Made by a program: the position numbers and the translations under genes. DNA of 64,000 bases from an uncultured Caulobacterales bacterium (GTDB lineage: Bacteria > Pseudomonadota > Alphaproteobacteria > Caulobacterales > Caulobacteraceae), in assembly GCA_903840435.1 (NCBI GenBank), contig CAIMFV010000022.1:56575-120574 (forward strand). Direction: 5' to 3'. Below, piece by piece: positions 7,890 to 16,555 of the stretch. The notes under the pieces were generated by a model. It had not been told where the DNA came from, ran no database searches, and saw nothing but the letters and a program-made list of their open reading frames with translations. The stretch's first letter is position 1. Every line of letters begins with the position of its first letter.

Positions 7890-9118
7890 CTTTGTGACGC
7901 GGGAAAGCGCCACGGCCTCGGCCAGCGTGGCATCCGAAACGGCAGCATGGCCTTGACGATGGGCGCGCGCAGGCGACGCCCCGAAAGGCTTTCGTGCATA
8001 ACCTCCGCGTCCTCGCCGTCGATCTTCGTGCGGAAGGTTGACCGGCTGTAAAACGGGGTGTCTTCCAAGGTTCTTAGGCGTTGAATTGCGGCGGACGGGT
8101 CAGCGCGCACCTGCCTTGGCATCCGCCAAAAGGTCGGCGGGGTAAGGCGGCTGGGCGCAGTGGCAATCTCGTGGCAGCGGCCGTCCCGATCAAATCGCAC
8201 GGCCAGATGGGCACACGCGCCGCCCACACAACGCACATCATAATAGAGCCGCGCCTCGTCGCCTAAATGCGCCCGGCACCAGTCCCAGTCTTCGAAGGCG
8301 GCCTCGAGCGGCTCGTCACCAAAATTGCTGTCGAAATAGCCGTTCCCGGTCCAGGCAAGGTTAGGCGCATCGAGCCGCACCTCCACCTCGGCGCGCGGCG
8401 CCAAGGGCCGCCAAATGTGGCGCTCCTCTGGATCGAGCGCAAAGGCGACGTCTGTCTTACCAAGGGGGCGCAGGCGTACCTCGCCCTTGACCCGGCCTGG
8501 GCGCGGAAACGTGGCTTCGTCAAAGCGGGCGATGAGTTCGCCGTCCTCCCACTTCAGGCGACTTGGGCCAATCGTCAGGTGGATTGGGTCACGGCGCAGT
8601 GCGCCTGCGCCGCGTTCGGTCATCGCCCATTTTTGCCCCTTGGGAAGATAGATCGCGACATTGAAGGCACAGTGGTTTTCCGGAAATCTGCGGCCAGAGA
8701 GCGCGTAATAGGGTGAAAAAACGCTGCCGATAAAGGCGATGAGGGTGATCCCATAGGTACCGTCATGGCTCAGACCGTCGACATACCACCAGCGATAGCC
8801 ACCGGGTGAAACCGGCGCGTCGAACTGAGGTCCAAGATCAGTTGGTGGGCGGCTAACCTGCCGGAGAGGGCCGCCATCGGGACGCCCGCCCCGGGGTGCG
8901 CTCCCCCCCCGGCTTGATAGAGGCGAGGGGTTGGGGTTCGGGCCGAGCGACGTTGAAACGCTGCCGCCCAGCCGTGGGTCGCCCGACCGTAGAGCGCTCC
9001 GCCGGTCAGCGGAAATCTCTGGGCGAAATCCAAGGGTGTCGTCACTCTGGCTTGGTGCGGCGTGATCTTCAGGTCTAGGCCGCACAGGTGGAGATGGTGG
9101 CTGAGCTGGGTTTCGCAT
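7886..9118 (-). CDS. crtC: Carotenoid 1,2-hydratase (hydroxyneurosporene synthase); start unresolved
   Basis: CrtC adds water to the psi end of neurosporene or lycopene in spheroidene/spirilloxanthin synthesis. The conserved domain begins near 8833 (GPQFDAPVSPGGYRWWYVDG) and continues with FIGSVFSPYYALSGRR and WTGNGYFDSNFGDEPLE, typical of CrtC. There is an oddity at the 5' end. In this frame no ATG, GTG or TTG occurs between the domain start and a GTG at 9085 or ATG at 9118, both deep inside crtD. The coordinates given use the ATG, which would add ~95 residues read antiphase to crtD. The true start is probably a non-canonical codon, or the junction carries an indel. The family call is secure. 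Confidence 0.85.
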   Translation of the reverse strand: MRNPAQPPSPPVRPRPEDHAAPSQSDDTLGFRPEISADRRSALRSGDPRLGGSVSTSLGPNPNPSPLSSRGGSAPRGGRPDGGPLRQVSRPPTDLGPQFDAPVSPGGYRWWYVDGLSHDGTYGITLIAFIGSVFSPYYALSGRRFPENHCAFNVAIYLPKGQKWAMTERGAGALRRDPIHLTIGPSRLKWEDGELIARFDEATFPRPGRVKGEVRLRPLGKTDVAFALDPEERHIWRPLAPRAEVEVRLDAPNLAWTGNGYFDSNFGDEPLEAAFEDWDWCRAHLGDEARLYYDVRCVGGACAHLAVRFDRDGRCHEIATAPSRLTPPTFWRMPRQVRADPSAAIQRLRTLEDTPFYSRSTFRTKIDGEDAEVMHESLSGRRLRAPIVKAMLPFRMPRWPRPWRFPASQS

Positions 9119-10305
9119 TGGCGGAGCTCCGGGTCGGTCATCGGGGCGGCGTCGTCAGGGGCGAGGCCTTTGAGGGCAGGGGCGTTGATGAGGAGGAAGA
9201 GGCGTTCAGGTCCAGTCGGGGCCGAGGCTTCTCCGTCGCGGTCTTGAGCGCAGATATAGACGGTGGGCTGACGGGGGATTTTTCCCCGGCCAAACAGGTC
9301 CTTGAACTCGTCGGCATAGTCGTCGCTGAAAAACACATTATGGCGGCTGAGCGCGAGGCCGCTGGGTTCAGCCGTCACAGCCCAGGTCAGGGCCGACAGC
9401 GAGGCCTGGCCCGGTGGCGGTGCGGCCCTTCCGTTAGGCGATCTTGGCAAGGCATCGGCGTCCGCGTTTACCACCACCGCATCGGCCGAAAGCGCGTTTC
9501 CGTCCGCAAGGCGCACGCCACAGGCACGACCGCGACGGGTCAGCACCCGTTCCGCCGCACAGCCGTAATGAAAGGTGACCCCCAAAGACTTGGCCAGACG
9601 CTCAAGACCGTCGGCGAGGCGTTGCATGCCGCCTGCCACGGTCCATACGCCTGCCTGTTCGACATGGGCGATCAGCATGAGGGTCGCGGGCGCTTGAAAC
9701 GGCGACGATCCACAATAGGTGGCGTAGCGGCCAAACAATTGCCGAAGCCGAGGATCGGGGAAAAACTCGCCCAAAGCGTCCCAAAGCGTGGTGAAGGGAC
9801 GAATGGCGTGCAGGCGATGGAGGTGGGAGAGGCCGATGCGCGCGCTCAAGCCGACCGGGCCGGTCAGAGGTCGGTGGAGAAAGCTCTGGTCCAAGGTTTC
9901 AAAAATGGCTTGGGAGGCTTGGCGAAAGCGCCGGTATCCCAAAGCATTGTCCTTTCCGGCAAAGGCGCCGATGGCCGCCTCTGAAGCGTCTTCATCAGCA
10001 AACAGATCCAAGCTCGTCCCATCGCGCCAGGCGTGTCGCGCGAGCAGGTCCATGGGGTGTAGCGTGACATAATCGGCGAGCTTCGCGCCCGCAGTCTCGA
10101 ACAGATCATCAAAGACGCGGCGCAGGGTCATGACAGTCGGCCCGGTGTCGATACGCGCCCCCGCAACCTCAAGTTCGCACATTTTCCCACCGGGACCGGC
10201 GGCGCGCTCGACCACCACCACGCTCAGCCCGGCCGCCGCCAAATCGATGGCGCACGCGAGGCCGCCTATTCCAGCGCCAATGACGACAACCCGTTCCGAC
10301 GCCAT
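8770..10305 (-). CDS. crtD: Carotenoid 3,4-desaturase (methoxyneurosporene dehydrogenase)
   Basis: 511-residue FAD-dependent desaturase of the CrtI family that introduces the 3,4 double bond in hydroxylated or methoxylated intermediates. The N-terminal FAD motif is VVIGAGIGGLACAIDLAAAG. The ARIDTGPTVMTL segment and the C-terminal LYQAGGGAHPGAGVPMA are CrtD-like. It is divergent from crtE across a promoter with two perfect PpsR boxes. The last ~18 residues (after LILDL) are read antiphase over the beginning of the CrtC domain and look like run-through beyond the usual family end. Confidence 0.92.
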   Translation of the reverse strand: MASERVVVIGAGIGGLACAIDLAAAGLSVVVVERAAGPGGKMCELEVAGARIDTGPTVMTLRRVFDDLFETAGAKLADYVTLHPMDLLARHAWRDGTSLDLFADEDASEAAIGAFAGKDNALGYRRFRQASQAIFETLDQSFLHRPLTGPVGLSARIGLSHLHRLHAIRPFTTLWDALGEFFPDPRLRQLFGRYATYCGSSPFQAPATLMLIAHVEQAGVWTVAGGMQRLADGLERLAKSLGVTFHYGCAAERVLTRRGRACGVRLADGNALSADAVVVNADADALPRSPNGRAAPPPGQASLSALTWAVTAEPSGLALSRHNVFFSDDYADEFKDLFGRGKIPRQPTVYICAQDRDGEASAPTGPERLFLLINAPALKGLAPDDAAPMTDPELRQCETQLSHHLHLCGLDLKITPHQARVTTPLDFAQRFPLTGGALYGRATHGWAAAFQRRSARTPTPRLYQAGGGAHPGAGVPMAALSGRLAAHQLILDLSSTRRFHPVAIAGGMSTV

Positions 10306-10320
10306 TCGCCCCTCAAAAAG

Positions 10321-10364
10321 TGTCTATTGAAATTGACACTAGCATATGTCTACTCTCATGGACA
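10321..10364. promoter_or_regulatory. Two tandem PpsR/CrtJ boxes, crtD/crtE divergent promoter
   Basis: Two perfect TGT-N12-ACA palindromes, at 10321-10338 and 10347-10364, are separated by 8 bp. This matches the cooperative CrtJ/PpsR binding arrangement known from Rhodobacter. They lie between the divergent crtD and crtE starts and so should repress both carotenoid operons under aerobic conditions. Confidence 0.85.
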
Positions 10365-10404
10365 TTTTTGTGGGGCGGCGACCTCGCATTGGGAGAACAG
10401 CCTG

Positions 10405-11274
10405 ATGAGCGTTTCCGTGAGAGTTGAAGCCGCGCTCGAAGCCCTGTTGGGGGAGGCCCAATCAAACGCAACTCCACCCTTGCTTGCTTCTGCTGTCAGA
10501 TATTGTGTTTTCCCCGGTGGCGCTAGGGTGAGACCGTCCTTGTGCCTCGCGGTTGCCGAGGCCTGCGGCGATGAGGCCCCGGGCCTTGCGGACGCGGCGG
10601 CGGCGGCGGTGGAATTTCTGCACTGTGCGTCCCTGGTTCACGACGACCTGCCCTGTTTTGACGATGCCGACAGCCGTAGAGGCAAGCCGTCGGTGCATCG
10701 CATCTATGGCGAGCCCTTGGCGGTGCTCACGGGCGATGCCCTGATTGTCCTGGCGTTTGATGTGTTGGGCAGCGCCGCCACCACCCGGCCTGAGCGCCTC
10801 GCCCCCCTTATTCGCACGCTGGCTCAAGGTGTCGGCATGCCGAGCGGCATCGTCGCTGGACAGGCCTGGGAGAGCGAGCCCGTGATTGATGTGGCCAAAT
10901 ATCATCAGTCCAAGACCGGCGCACTTTTTGTCGCCGCCACCCGCATGGGGGCCATCGCAGCCGGCGCCTCGCCAGCGCCATGGAGCCTTTTGGGCGAGAA
11001 GTTAGGCGCAGCCTATCAAGCGGCGGATGATCTGATGGATGCCGTGTCGTCCGAGGGCGAAGGCGACAAGCCTATCGGTCAGGACGCCCGCTTGCATCGG
11101 CCAAATCTTGTCGCCGAGCTTGGGGTGCAAGGAGCGTTGCACCGGCTGCAAGATCTGGTAGGCGAAGCGGTCGCCGCCATTCCTGACTGCGAGGGTGCGC
11201 AAGGCTTGCGCGATATGGTGCGGGCGCAGGCCATGCGATTGACGCCAAAGCATCTGGCACGAAGCGCCGCCTAG
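10405..11274 (+). CDS. crtE: Geranylgeranyl diphosphate synthase
   Basis: 289-residue polyprenyl synthetase making GGPP for carotenoids and the BChl tail. The first Asp-rich motif is DDLPCFD (residues 80-86), the second DDLMD (208-212). The ATG at 10405 is preceded by GGAGAACAG and gives MSVSVRVEAALEALL, the expected N-terminus; an upstream in-frame start would fall inside the PpsR boxes. It heads the long plus-strand array running through to the puf genes; crtF starts 19 bp after its stop. Confidence 0.94.
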   Translation: MSVSVRVEAALEALLGEAQSNATPPLLASAVRYCVFPGGARVRPSLCLAVAEACGDEAPGLADAAAAAVEFLHCASLVHDDLPCFDDADSRRGKPSVHRIYGEPLAVLTGDALIVLAFDVLGSAATTRPERLAPLIRTLAQGVGMPSGIVAGQAWESEPVIDVAKYHQSKTGALFVAATRMGAIAAGASPAPWSLLGEKLGAAYQAADDLMDAVSSEGEGDKPIGQDARLHRPNLVAELGVQGALHRLQDLVGEAVAAIPDCEGAQGLRDMVRAQAMRLTPKHLARSAA

Positions 11275-11293
11275 GCGGGCAGGGACGGGACCG

Positions 11294-12409
11294 ATGTCCG
11301 TCGAGGCGCGCTGGGTCGCCTTTCGCAACGGGCTATTGGCCAATCCGGCCTTTCATCGCTTTGCGGCGCGGTTTCCGCTCTTCAAACCCATCGCCCAAGC
11401 CGAGGCCTACAGACTGTTCGATCTGACCGCGGGCTTTGTCTATTCGCAGGTGCTGGGCGCAGCGGTGGAGTTGGGCCTGTTGGAAATCCTGGCCGAAGGT
11501 CCGAAGCCTGCGGAAAACCTAGGCCCGCAACTGGGTTTGGCAGAAGCACCTTTGCGCGCCTTCCTCCGCGCCACGGCGGGGCTCGAACTGACCGAATGTC
11601 TCCGCGATGGGCGGATCGCCTTGGGGTCACAAGGCGCCGCCCTGCTCGGCGATCCCGGATTGAAGCGGATGATTTCCCACCATCGGAAATTCTATCGTGA
11701 CCTTGACGATACGGTGGCGCTGTTGCGGCGCGGCGGCGGCGGTGGCGAGGTGCAATCCTATTGGGCCTATGCCCGCGTAACCGACCCTTCCGGAGCAAAA
11801 AGCGCCGAGGTCGCCGACTATTCGCAATTGATGGCCGAGACCGCCATTTCGTTCGCCGACGACGTCTTGGATGTTTGGCCGCTCACCCCCTATCGCAAGC
11901 TGATGGATGTGGGCGGCGGCGAGGGGGCCTTTCTGAGCGTCGTAGCGCGGCGGGCACCGTCCCTCAAGCTTGTGCTGTTCGATCTGCCAGCGGTTGTGGA
12001 ACGGGCTGAGGCCCGGCTTGCCGCCAGCGGCCTTCGCGACCGGGTCGAGCGCGTCGGTGGCAGCTTTAGCGCGGAGGCCCTGCCCACGGGTGCCGATCTC
12101 ATCAGTCTGATCCGCATTGTGCACGACCATGACGATCCGGTGGTATTGGCCCTATTCCGCGCCATCTATGCCGCCTTGCCAAAGGGGGGTGAAATCCTGA
12201 TCGCGGAGCCCATGGCCGGGATCGCAGGCGCTGGGCGGCCGACCGAAGTCTATTTTTCCCTCTATCTTCTGGCCATGGGCCACGGGCGCACGCGCTCGGC
12301 GAGCGAGATTGGCGACATGTTAAAAGCCGCCGGATTTCGGCGGATTCGCGTTCGCAAAACCGCGTCGCTCCTGCCGTTCGGCGTCATGGTTGCCGCGCGC
12401 GACAATTAA
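11294..12409 (+). CDS. crtF: Demethylspheroidene O-methyltransferase
   Basis: 371-residue SAM-dependent methyltransferase that methylates the C-1 hydroxyl formed by CrtC. It has an N-terminal winged-helix dimerisation region (GFVYSQVLGAAVELGLLEIL) and a Rossmann domain with motif I MDVGGGEGAF at about 204-213, followed by VLFDLPAVVERAEARL and LIRIVHDHDD. This is the plant-type O-methyltransferase layout of CrtF. The stop at 12409 lies inside the upstream half of the bchC operator. Confidence 0.93.
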   Translation: MSVEARWVAFRNGLLANPAFHRFAARFPLFKPIAQAEAYRLFDLTAGFVYSQVLGAAVELGLLEILAEGPKPAENLGPQLGLAEAPLRAFLRATAGLELTECLRDGRIALGSQGAALLGDPGLKRMISHHRKFYRDLDDTVALLRRGGGGGEVQSYWAYARVTDPSGAKSAEVADYSQLMAETAISFADDVLDVWPLTPYRKLMDVGGGEGAFLSVVARRAPSLKLVLFDLPAVVERAEARLAASGLRDRVERVGGSFSAEALPTGADLISLIRIVHDHDDPVVLALFRAIYAALPKGGEILIAEPMAGIAGAGRPTEVYFSLYLLAMGHGRTRSASEIGDMLKAAGFRRIRVRKTASLLPFGVMVAARDN

Positions 12410-12443
12410 ATTTGACAATTCAAAGTGTCAAGTTACTCTGACA
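12400..12443 (+). promoter_or_regulatory. PpsR/CrtJ paired operator upstream of bchC
   Basis: A perfect TGT-N12-ACA site is at 12426-12443. An imperfect partner at 12400-12417 keeps the ACA half and N12 spacing but has CGA for TGT. The gap is 8 bp. The bchC promoter is the classical CrtJ target in Rhodobacter capsulatus, with two palindromes 8 bp apart. The upstream half overlaps the crtF stop, so crtEF read-through would cross this operator. Confidence 0.78.
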
Positions 12444-12497
12444 CTTCAGGGGCGGCCTGTCGCGGTCGCACCCCAGACCGAATGGTCGGAGATCACT

Positions 12498-13436
12498 ATG
12501 GAAACCCTTGCGGTCGTCTTGGAGGAACCGCTGCGCGTCTCGCTCAGGCCCCTTGAACTCAAGGCGGCGGGCGCGGACGACGTGGTGGTGCAAGTCGACT
12601 GGAGCGGCATAAGCACAGGCACCGAGCGCCTGCTTTGGTCGGGCAAAATGCCACCCTTTCCCGGCATGGGTTATCCGCTGGTGCCCGGTTATGAGTCGGT
12701 CGGACGGATCGTCGAGGCGGGGGCAAGCGCTCGGCATCGGCTCGGCGAGACGGTCTTTGTTCCGGGTTCATCAGCCTTTATTGGCGCCCATGGCCTCTTC
12801 GGTGGCGCGGCCCGCACCTTGGTGACCGCCAGCACGCGCGCCTGCGCCATTTCATCGGAGCTTGCCGAACGGGGCATTCTCATTGCCTTGGCAGCGACCG
12901 CCCGGCATGCCCTGGCCAGCGGCGATGGCCGGGCTCCGGATTTGATCGTCGGCCATGGAGTCTTGGGCCGTCTTTTGGCGCGCATCGCCTTGGCTGAAGG
13001 GCGCCCGGCGCCCACCGTCTGGGAAGTCCAAGCCGCACGGCGGGCTGGCGCTAAGGGCTATGAGGTCATCGACCCAAGCGACGACCCGCGCCGAGACTAT
13101 CAGTCGATCTATGATGCAAGCGGCGCCCATGACCTGTTGCGCACCTTAATCTCCAAGCTGGGGCGGGGTGGCGAGGTCGTCTTGGCAGGCTTCTATGACA
13201 AGCCGCTATCGTTTGATTTTCCGCCAGCGTTTATGCGCGAGGCCCGCATCAGGATCGCCGCCGAATGGCAGCCTGGGGACCTGACCGCCGTCTTGCGCCT
13301 GATCGATCAGGGCCTTTTGTCGCTTGACGATCTGATCACCCATCAGGCCGAGCCTCAGGCCGCCAATGACGCCTATGCCCGCGCCTTCACAGATCAGGCC
13401 TGCCTGAAAATGGTGCTTGATTGGCGGCAAACCTGA
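12498..13436 (+). CDS. bchC: 3-hydroxyethyl bacteriochlorophyllide a dehydrogenase
   Basis: 312-residue zinc-free MDR-type dehydrogenase oxidising the 3-hydroxyethyl group of the bacteriochlorophyllide to 3-acetyl, NAD-dependent. Recognisable BchC segments are [15 protein letters not shown] near the N-terminus, [18 protein letters not shown], and [15 protein letters not shown], where a Rossmann nucleotide site is expected. The ATG at 12498 lies 54 bp after the PpsR site and gives [14 protein letters not shown], the typical start. In related clusters bchX follows directly; here dxs is interposed. Confidence 0.95.
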   Translation: METLAVVLEEPLRVSLRPLELKAAGADDVVVQVDWSGISTGTERLLWSGKMPPFPGMGYPLVPGYESVGRIVEAGASARHRLGETVFVPGSSAFIGAHGLFGGAARTLVTASTRACAISSELAERGILIALAATARHALASGDGRAPDLIVGHGVLGRLLARIALAEGRPAPTVWEVQAARRAGAKGYEVIDPSDDPRRDYQSIYDASGAHDLLRTLISKLGRGGEVVLAGFYDKPLSFDFPPAFMREARIRIAAEWQPGDLTAVLRLIDQGLLSLDDLITHQAEPQAANDAYARAFTDQACLKMVLDWRQT

Positions 13437-13485
13437 TGACTGCGCAAAGCCTCTCTCCCCCCACTTCAGCAAAAGGCGCTCGCTT

Positions 13486-15423
13486 ATGAACGGACCCCCG
13501 ATTGCGCCGCCGCGCCTGCTCGACCAAATCGACCAGCCCAGCGATTTGCGCCAGCTTGCCGACAGTCAGATGCAGCAGGTGGCCGATGAGGTGCGGGCTG
13601 AATTGATTGATGTGGTCAGCCGCACCGGTGGCCATTTGGGAGCCGGTCTGGGCGTGGTCGAGCTGACCGTGGCGCTGCATCATGTTTACAATACGCCCGA
13701 TGATATCCTGATCTGGGATGTCGGCCACCAAGCCTATCCGCACAAGATCTTGACCGGTCGCCGGTCGCGTATGCGCACGCTTCGCCAAGGCGGCGGGCTG
13801 TCGGGCTTCACCAAACGCGCCGAGAGCCCGTTTGACCCTTTTGGAGCCGCCCACGCTTCGACCTCGATTTCGGCGGCCTTGGGCTTTGCCGTGGCAAGAG
13901 ATCGTCGTGGCGAAGATCGTCGCGTGGTGGCGGTGATCGGCGACGGGTCGATGAGCGCAGGCATGGCCTATGAGGCGATGAACAATGCCGCCGAGACCAC
14001 CCGCCAACTGACGGTGATCTTGAATGATAATGACATGTCCATCGCACCGCCCGTCGGCGCGATGAGCGGCTATCTGGCGCGGCAATTGTCCAGCCCGTCA
14101 TTCCTGACCTTACGCAATGCCAGCAAGAAATTACTCGCCAAATTGCCAAGCGCCATCCAAGCCCCAGCCGCCAAGGCGGAGGGCTATGCCCGTGCGCTTC
14201 TAACCGGCGGTGGCCTCTTCGAGGAGTTGGGCTTCTACTATATTGGCCCGATTGACGGTCATGACATGGATCAGCTTTTGCCGATCCTGCGCAATGCCCG
14301 CGACATTATTGATCGTCCGGTCCTCGTCCATGTGGTGACACGCAAGGGCAAGGGCTATGCGCCCGCCGAGGCCGCGCCGGACAAGTTTCATGGCGTATCC
14401 AAGTTCAATGTGGTGACCGGCGAACAGGTGAAGCCACCGCCAGGCGCACCGCAATTCCAAACCGTCTATGGCGACACACTGGTGCGATTGGCTGAAGCGG
14501 ATGAAACGGTCGTCGCCATCACCGCCGCCATGCCGACCGGCACCGGACTTGATCGGTTCGGCAAGCGGTTTCCTGACCGCCTCTTCGATGTCGGCATTGC
14601 CGAGCAACATGCCGTCACCTTTGCCGCCGGCCTGGCGGCAGAGGGACTGAAGCCCTTCTGCGCCATCTATTCGACCTTCCTGCAGCGCGGCTATGATCAG
14701 GTGGTGCACGACGTGGCCATCCAGAAGCTGCCCGTGCGGTTTGGCCTTGATCGCGCCGGGCTCGTGGGAGCAGACGGCCCGACTCATGCAGGCTCGTTTG
14801 ACATTGGCTATCTTGGGGCCCTGCCGGGCTTTGTCGTCATGGCCGCTGCCGACGAGGCGGAGTTGGCGCGCATGGTCGCCACCCAGGCCGCATTGGACGA
14901 CGGCCCAAGTTCGGTGCGCTATCCACGGGGCGAAGGGACGGGCGTGGCCATCCCGACAGACCTCGTCCCGTTGGAAATCGGTCGCGGTCGCGTGGTGCGC
15001 GAGGGAAGTTCAATCGCGCTATTGTCCTTTGGCGCGCGGCTGGGCGAGTGTCTCTTAGCTGCGGACCGCCTGCAAAGCATGGGTCTGTCAACCACCGTGG
15101 CCGATGCCCGCTTTGCCAAGCCGCTCGACCACGACCTGTTGCGTCGCTTAGCCCTGAACCACGAAGCCCTGTTGACCATCGAAGAAGGCGCGGTCGGCGG
15201 ATTTGGCGCCTTTGTCCTCCACGCCCTGGCCGGGCAAGGGCTGTTGGACCGTGGCCTGAAGGTGCGCACCCTTACCCTGCCTGACCTGTTCCAAGATCAA
15301 GACAAGCCGGAGCGGATGTATGCCGATGCCGGGCTCGATTGCGACGGGATCGTCAGGGCGGCCCTGTCTGCCATTGGCTATCGCGGCATGGAGTCGCAGC
15401 TCGGCGGCGCTGTCCGCGCCTAA
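13486..15423 (+). CDS. dxs: 1-deoxy-D-xylulose-5-phosphate synthase
   Basis: 645-residue thiamine-diphosphate enzyme that condenses pyruvate and glyceraldehyde 3-phosphate, the first and flux-limiting step of the MEP isoprenoid pathway. The ThDP/Mg motif is [17 protein letters not shown] beginning at residue 152. The transketolase pyrimidine domain has [16 protein letters not shown], and [15 protein letters not shown] follows. The ATG at 13486 gives the usual family length. Placing dxs among pigment genes ties precursor supply to carotenoid and BChl-tail demand. Its position between bchC and bchX, which normally adjoin, is unusual. Confidence 0.96.
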   Translation: MNGPPIAPPRLLDQIDQPSDLRQLADSQMQQVADEVRAELIDVVSRTGGHLGAGLGVVELTVALHHVYNTPDDILIWDVGHQAYPHKILTGRRSRMRTLRQGGGLSGFTKRAESPFDPFGAAHASTSISAALGFAVARDRRGEDRRVVAVIGDGSMSAGMAYEAMNNAAETTRQLTVILNDNDMSIAPPVGAMSGYLARQLSSPSFLTLRNASKKLLAKLPSAIQAPAAKAEGYARALLTGGGLFEELGFYYIGPIDGHDMDQLLPILRNARDIIDRPVLVHVVTRKGKGYAPAEAAPDKFHGVSKFNVVTGEQVKPPPGAPQFQTVYGDTLVRLAEADETVVAITAAMPTGTGLDRFGKRFPDRLFDVGIAEQHAVTFAAGLAAEGLKPFCAIYSTFLQRGYDQVVHDVAIQKLPVRFGLDRAGLVGADGPTHAGSFDIGYLGALPGFVVMAAADEAELARMVATQAALDDGPSSVRYPRGEGTGVAIPTDLVPLEIGRGRVVREGSSIALLSFGARLGECLLAADRLQSMGLSTTVADARFAKPLDHDLLRRLALNHEALLTIEEGAVGGFGAFVLHALAGQGLLDRGLKVRTLTLPDLFQDQDKPERMYADAGLDCDGIVRAALSAIGYRGMESQLGGAVRA

Positions 15424-15467
15424 CCCCCATCAAAGGACCGTTACCCAGCCCAATTCTGGCCGAAAAC

Positions 15468-15511
15468 TGTCAACCCAAATTGACATTAAAAAATGTCAAT
15501 CTAGGATGACT
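15468..15511 (+). promoter_or_regulatory. PpsR/CrtJ paired operator between dxs and bchX
   Basis: A perfect TGT-N12-ACA box occupies 15468-15485 and a near-perfect one (TGT-N12-ACT) occupies 15494-15511, 8 bp apart. The shared core TGACA-N8-TGTCA is nearly identical to that at bchG/bchI. The site is 51 bp before bchX, so bchXYZ-puf can start here independently of the bchC promoter. Confidence 0.8.
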
Positions 15512-15561
15512 GCGAAGAGCAGTTTGCGGGTCTTGTCCGTAGCGATTGAGGAGCGCCAGTC

Positions 15562-16551
15562 ATGGCCTATACGATCATCGACAATCGGGCTCTGCGGGCT
15601 GAGGCGGCGATTGAGCCGGAACTGCCTGTGACCAGCGAGGTGACGAAGGAAACCCAAATCATCGCCATCTATGGCAAGGGCGGCAGCGGCAAGAGTTTTG
15701 CCCTGTCAAACCTGAGCTACATGCTGGCGCAGCAAGGTAAGCGGGTCTTGTTGATCGGCTGCGACCCAAAATCAGATACCACCTCGCTCCTCTTCGGCGG
15801 ACGGTCCTGCCCAACCATTATTGAAACCTCAGCTAAGAAGAAGCTCGCTGGCGAAGAGGTGCGGATCGAAGATGTCTGCTTCACGCGCGACGGTGTCTTT
15901 GCCATGGAGCTTGGCGGGCCAGAAGTTGGTCGTGGCTGCGGTGGGCGCGGCATCATCCACGGCTTTGAGCTGTTGGAAAAGCTCGGCTTCCATGATTGGG
16001 GTTTTGATTACGTCCTCTTGGATTTCTTAGGCGATGTGGTCTGCGGCGGCTTTGGTCTGCCGATTGCCCGGGACATGTGCCAAAAGGTGATTGTCGTCGG
16101 ATCGAACGACCTGCAATCGCTCTATGTGGCGAATAATGTCTGTTCGGCGGTCGAATATTTCCGCCGGTTGGGTGGCAATGTCGGCGTCGCGGGCATGCTG
16201 ATCAATAAGGACGATGGCACGGGCGAGGCGCAAAAATTTGCCGAGGCCGTGGGTATTCCGGTTCTGACCGCCATCCCTGCCGACGAGGATATTCGGCGCA
16301 AATCGGCCAATTATCAGATCATCGGCAAGCCCGGCGACCGTTGGGGACCTTTGTTCGAGGCCTTGGCTGAAAATGTCGCCACCGCGCCGCCTGTACGGCC
16401 AAAACCCTTGTCGCAGGACGGGCTGCTTGGCCTTTTTGCGCCAGAGCAGACGGGTGCTGATTATCAGCTAAAGCCTGCCACCCAAGCCGACATGCGCGGC
16501 GGCGTGTTCGCTGAAAAGGCGTCGCTCGAAATCATCTATGACGCGGTCTAG
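15562..16551 (+). CDS. bchX: Chlorophyllide a reductase iron protein subunit X
   Basis: 329-residue NifH-like ATPase that passes electrons to BchYZ for reduction of the chlorin B ring to a bacteriochlorin. P-loop GKGGSGKS is at 38-45. The [4Fe-4S] cysteines fall in GRGCGGRGII and in LGDVVCGGFGLPIA, and the switch region is LLIGCDPKSDTTS. The long N-terminal lead before the P-loop separates it from BchL. The start at 15562 is downstream of a PpsR operator. Confidence 0.96.
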   Translation: MAYTIIDNRALRAEAAIEPELPVTSEVTKETQIIAIYGKGGSGKSFALSNLSYMLAQQGKRVLLIGCDPKSDTTSLLFGGRSCPTIIETSAKKKLAGEEVRIEDVCFTRDGVFAMELGGPEVGRGCGGRGIIHGFELLEKLGFHDWGFDYVLLDFLGDVVCGGFGLPIARDMCQKVIVVGSNDLQSLYVANNVCSAVEYFRRLGGNVGVAGMLINKDDGTGEAQKFAEAVGIPVLTAIPADEDIRRKSANYQIIGKPGDRWGPLFEALAENVATAPPVRPKPLSQDGLLGLFAPEQTGADYQLKPATQADMRGGVFAEKASLEIIYDAV

Positions 16552-16555
16552 GGCG

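Noticed and set aside
9088..9984. 298-codon plus-strand frame opposite crtD
   Set aside because: It is antisense to a clear CrtD with full FAD motifs, has Arg/Gly-rich composition expected from reading GC-rich codons backwards, and no domain.
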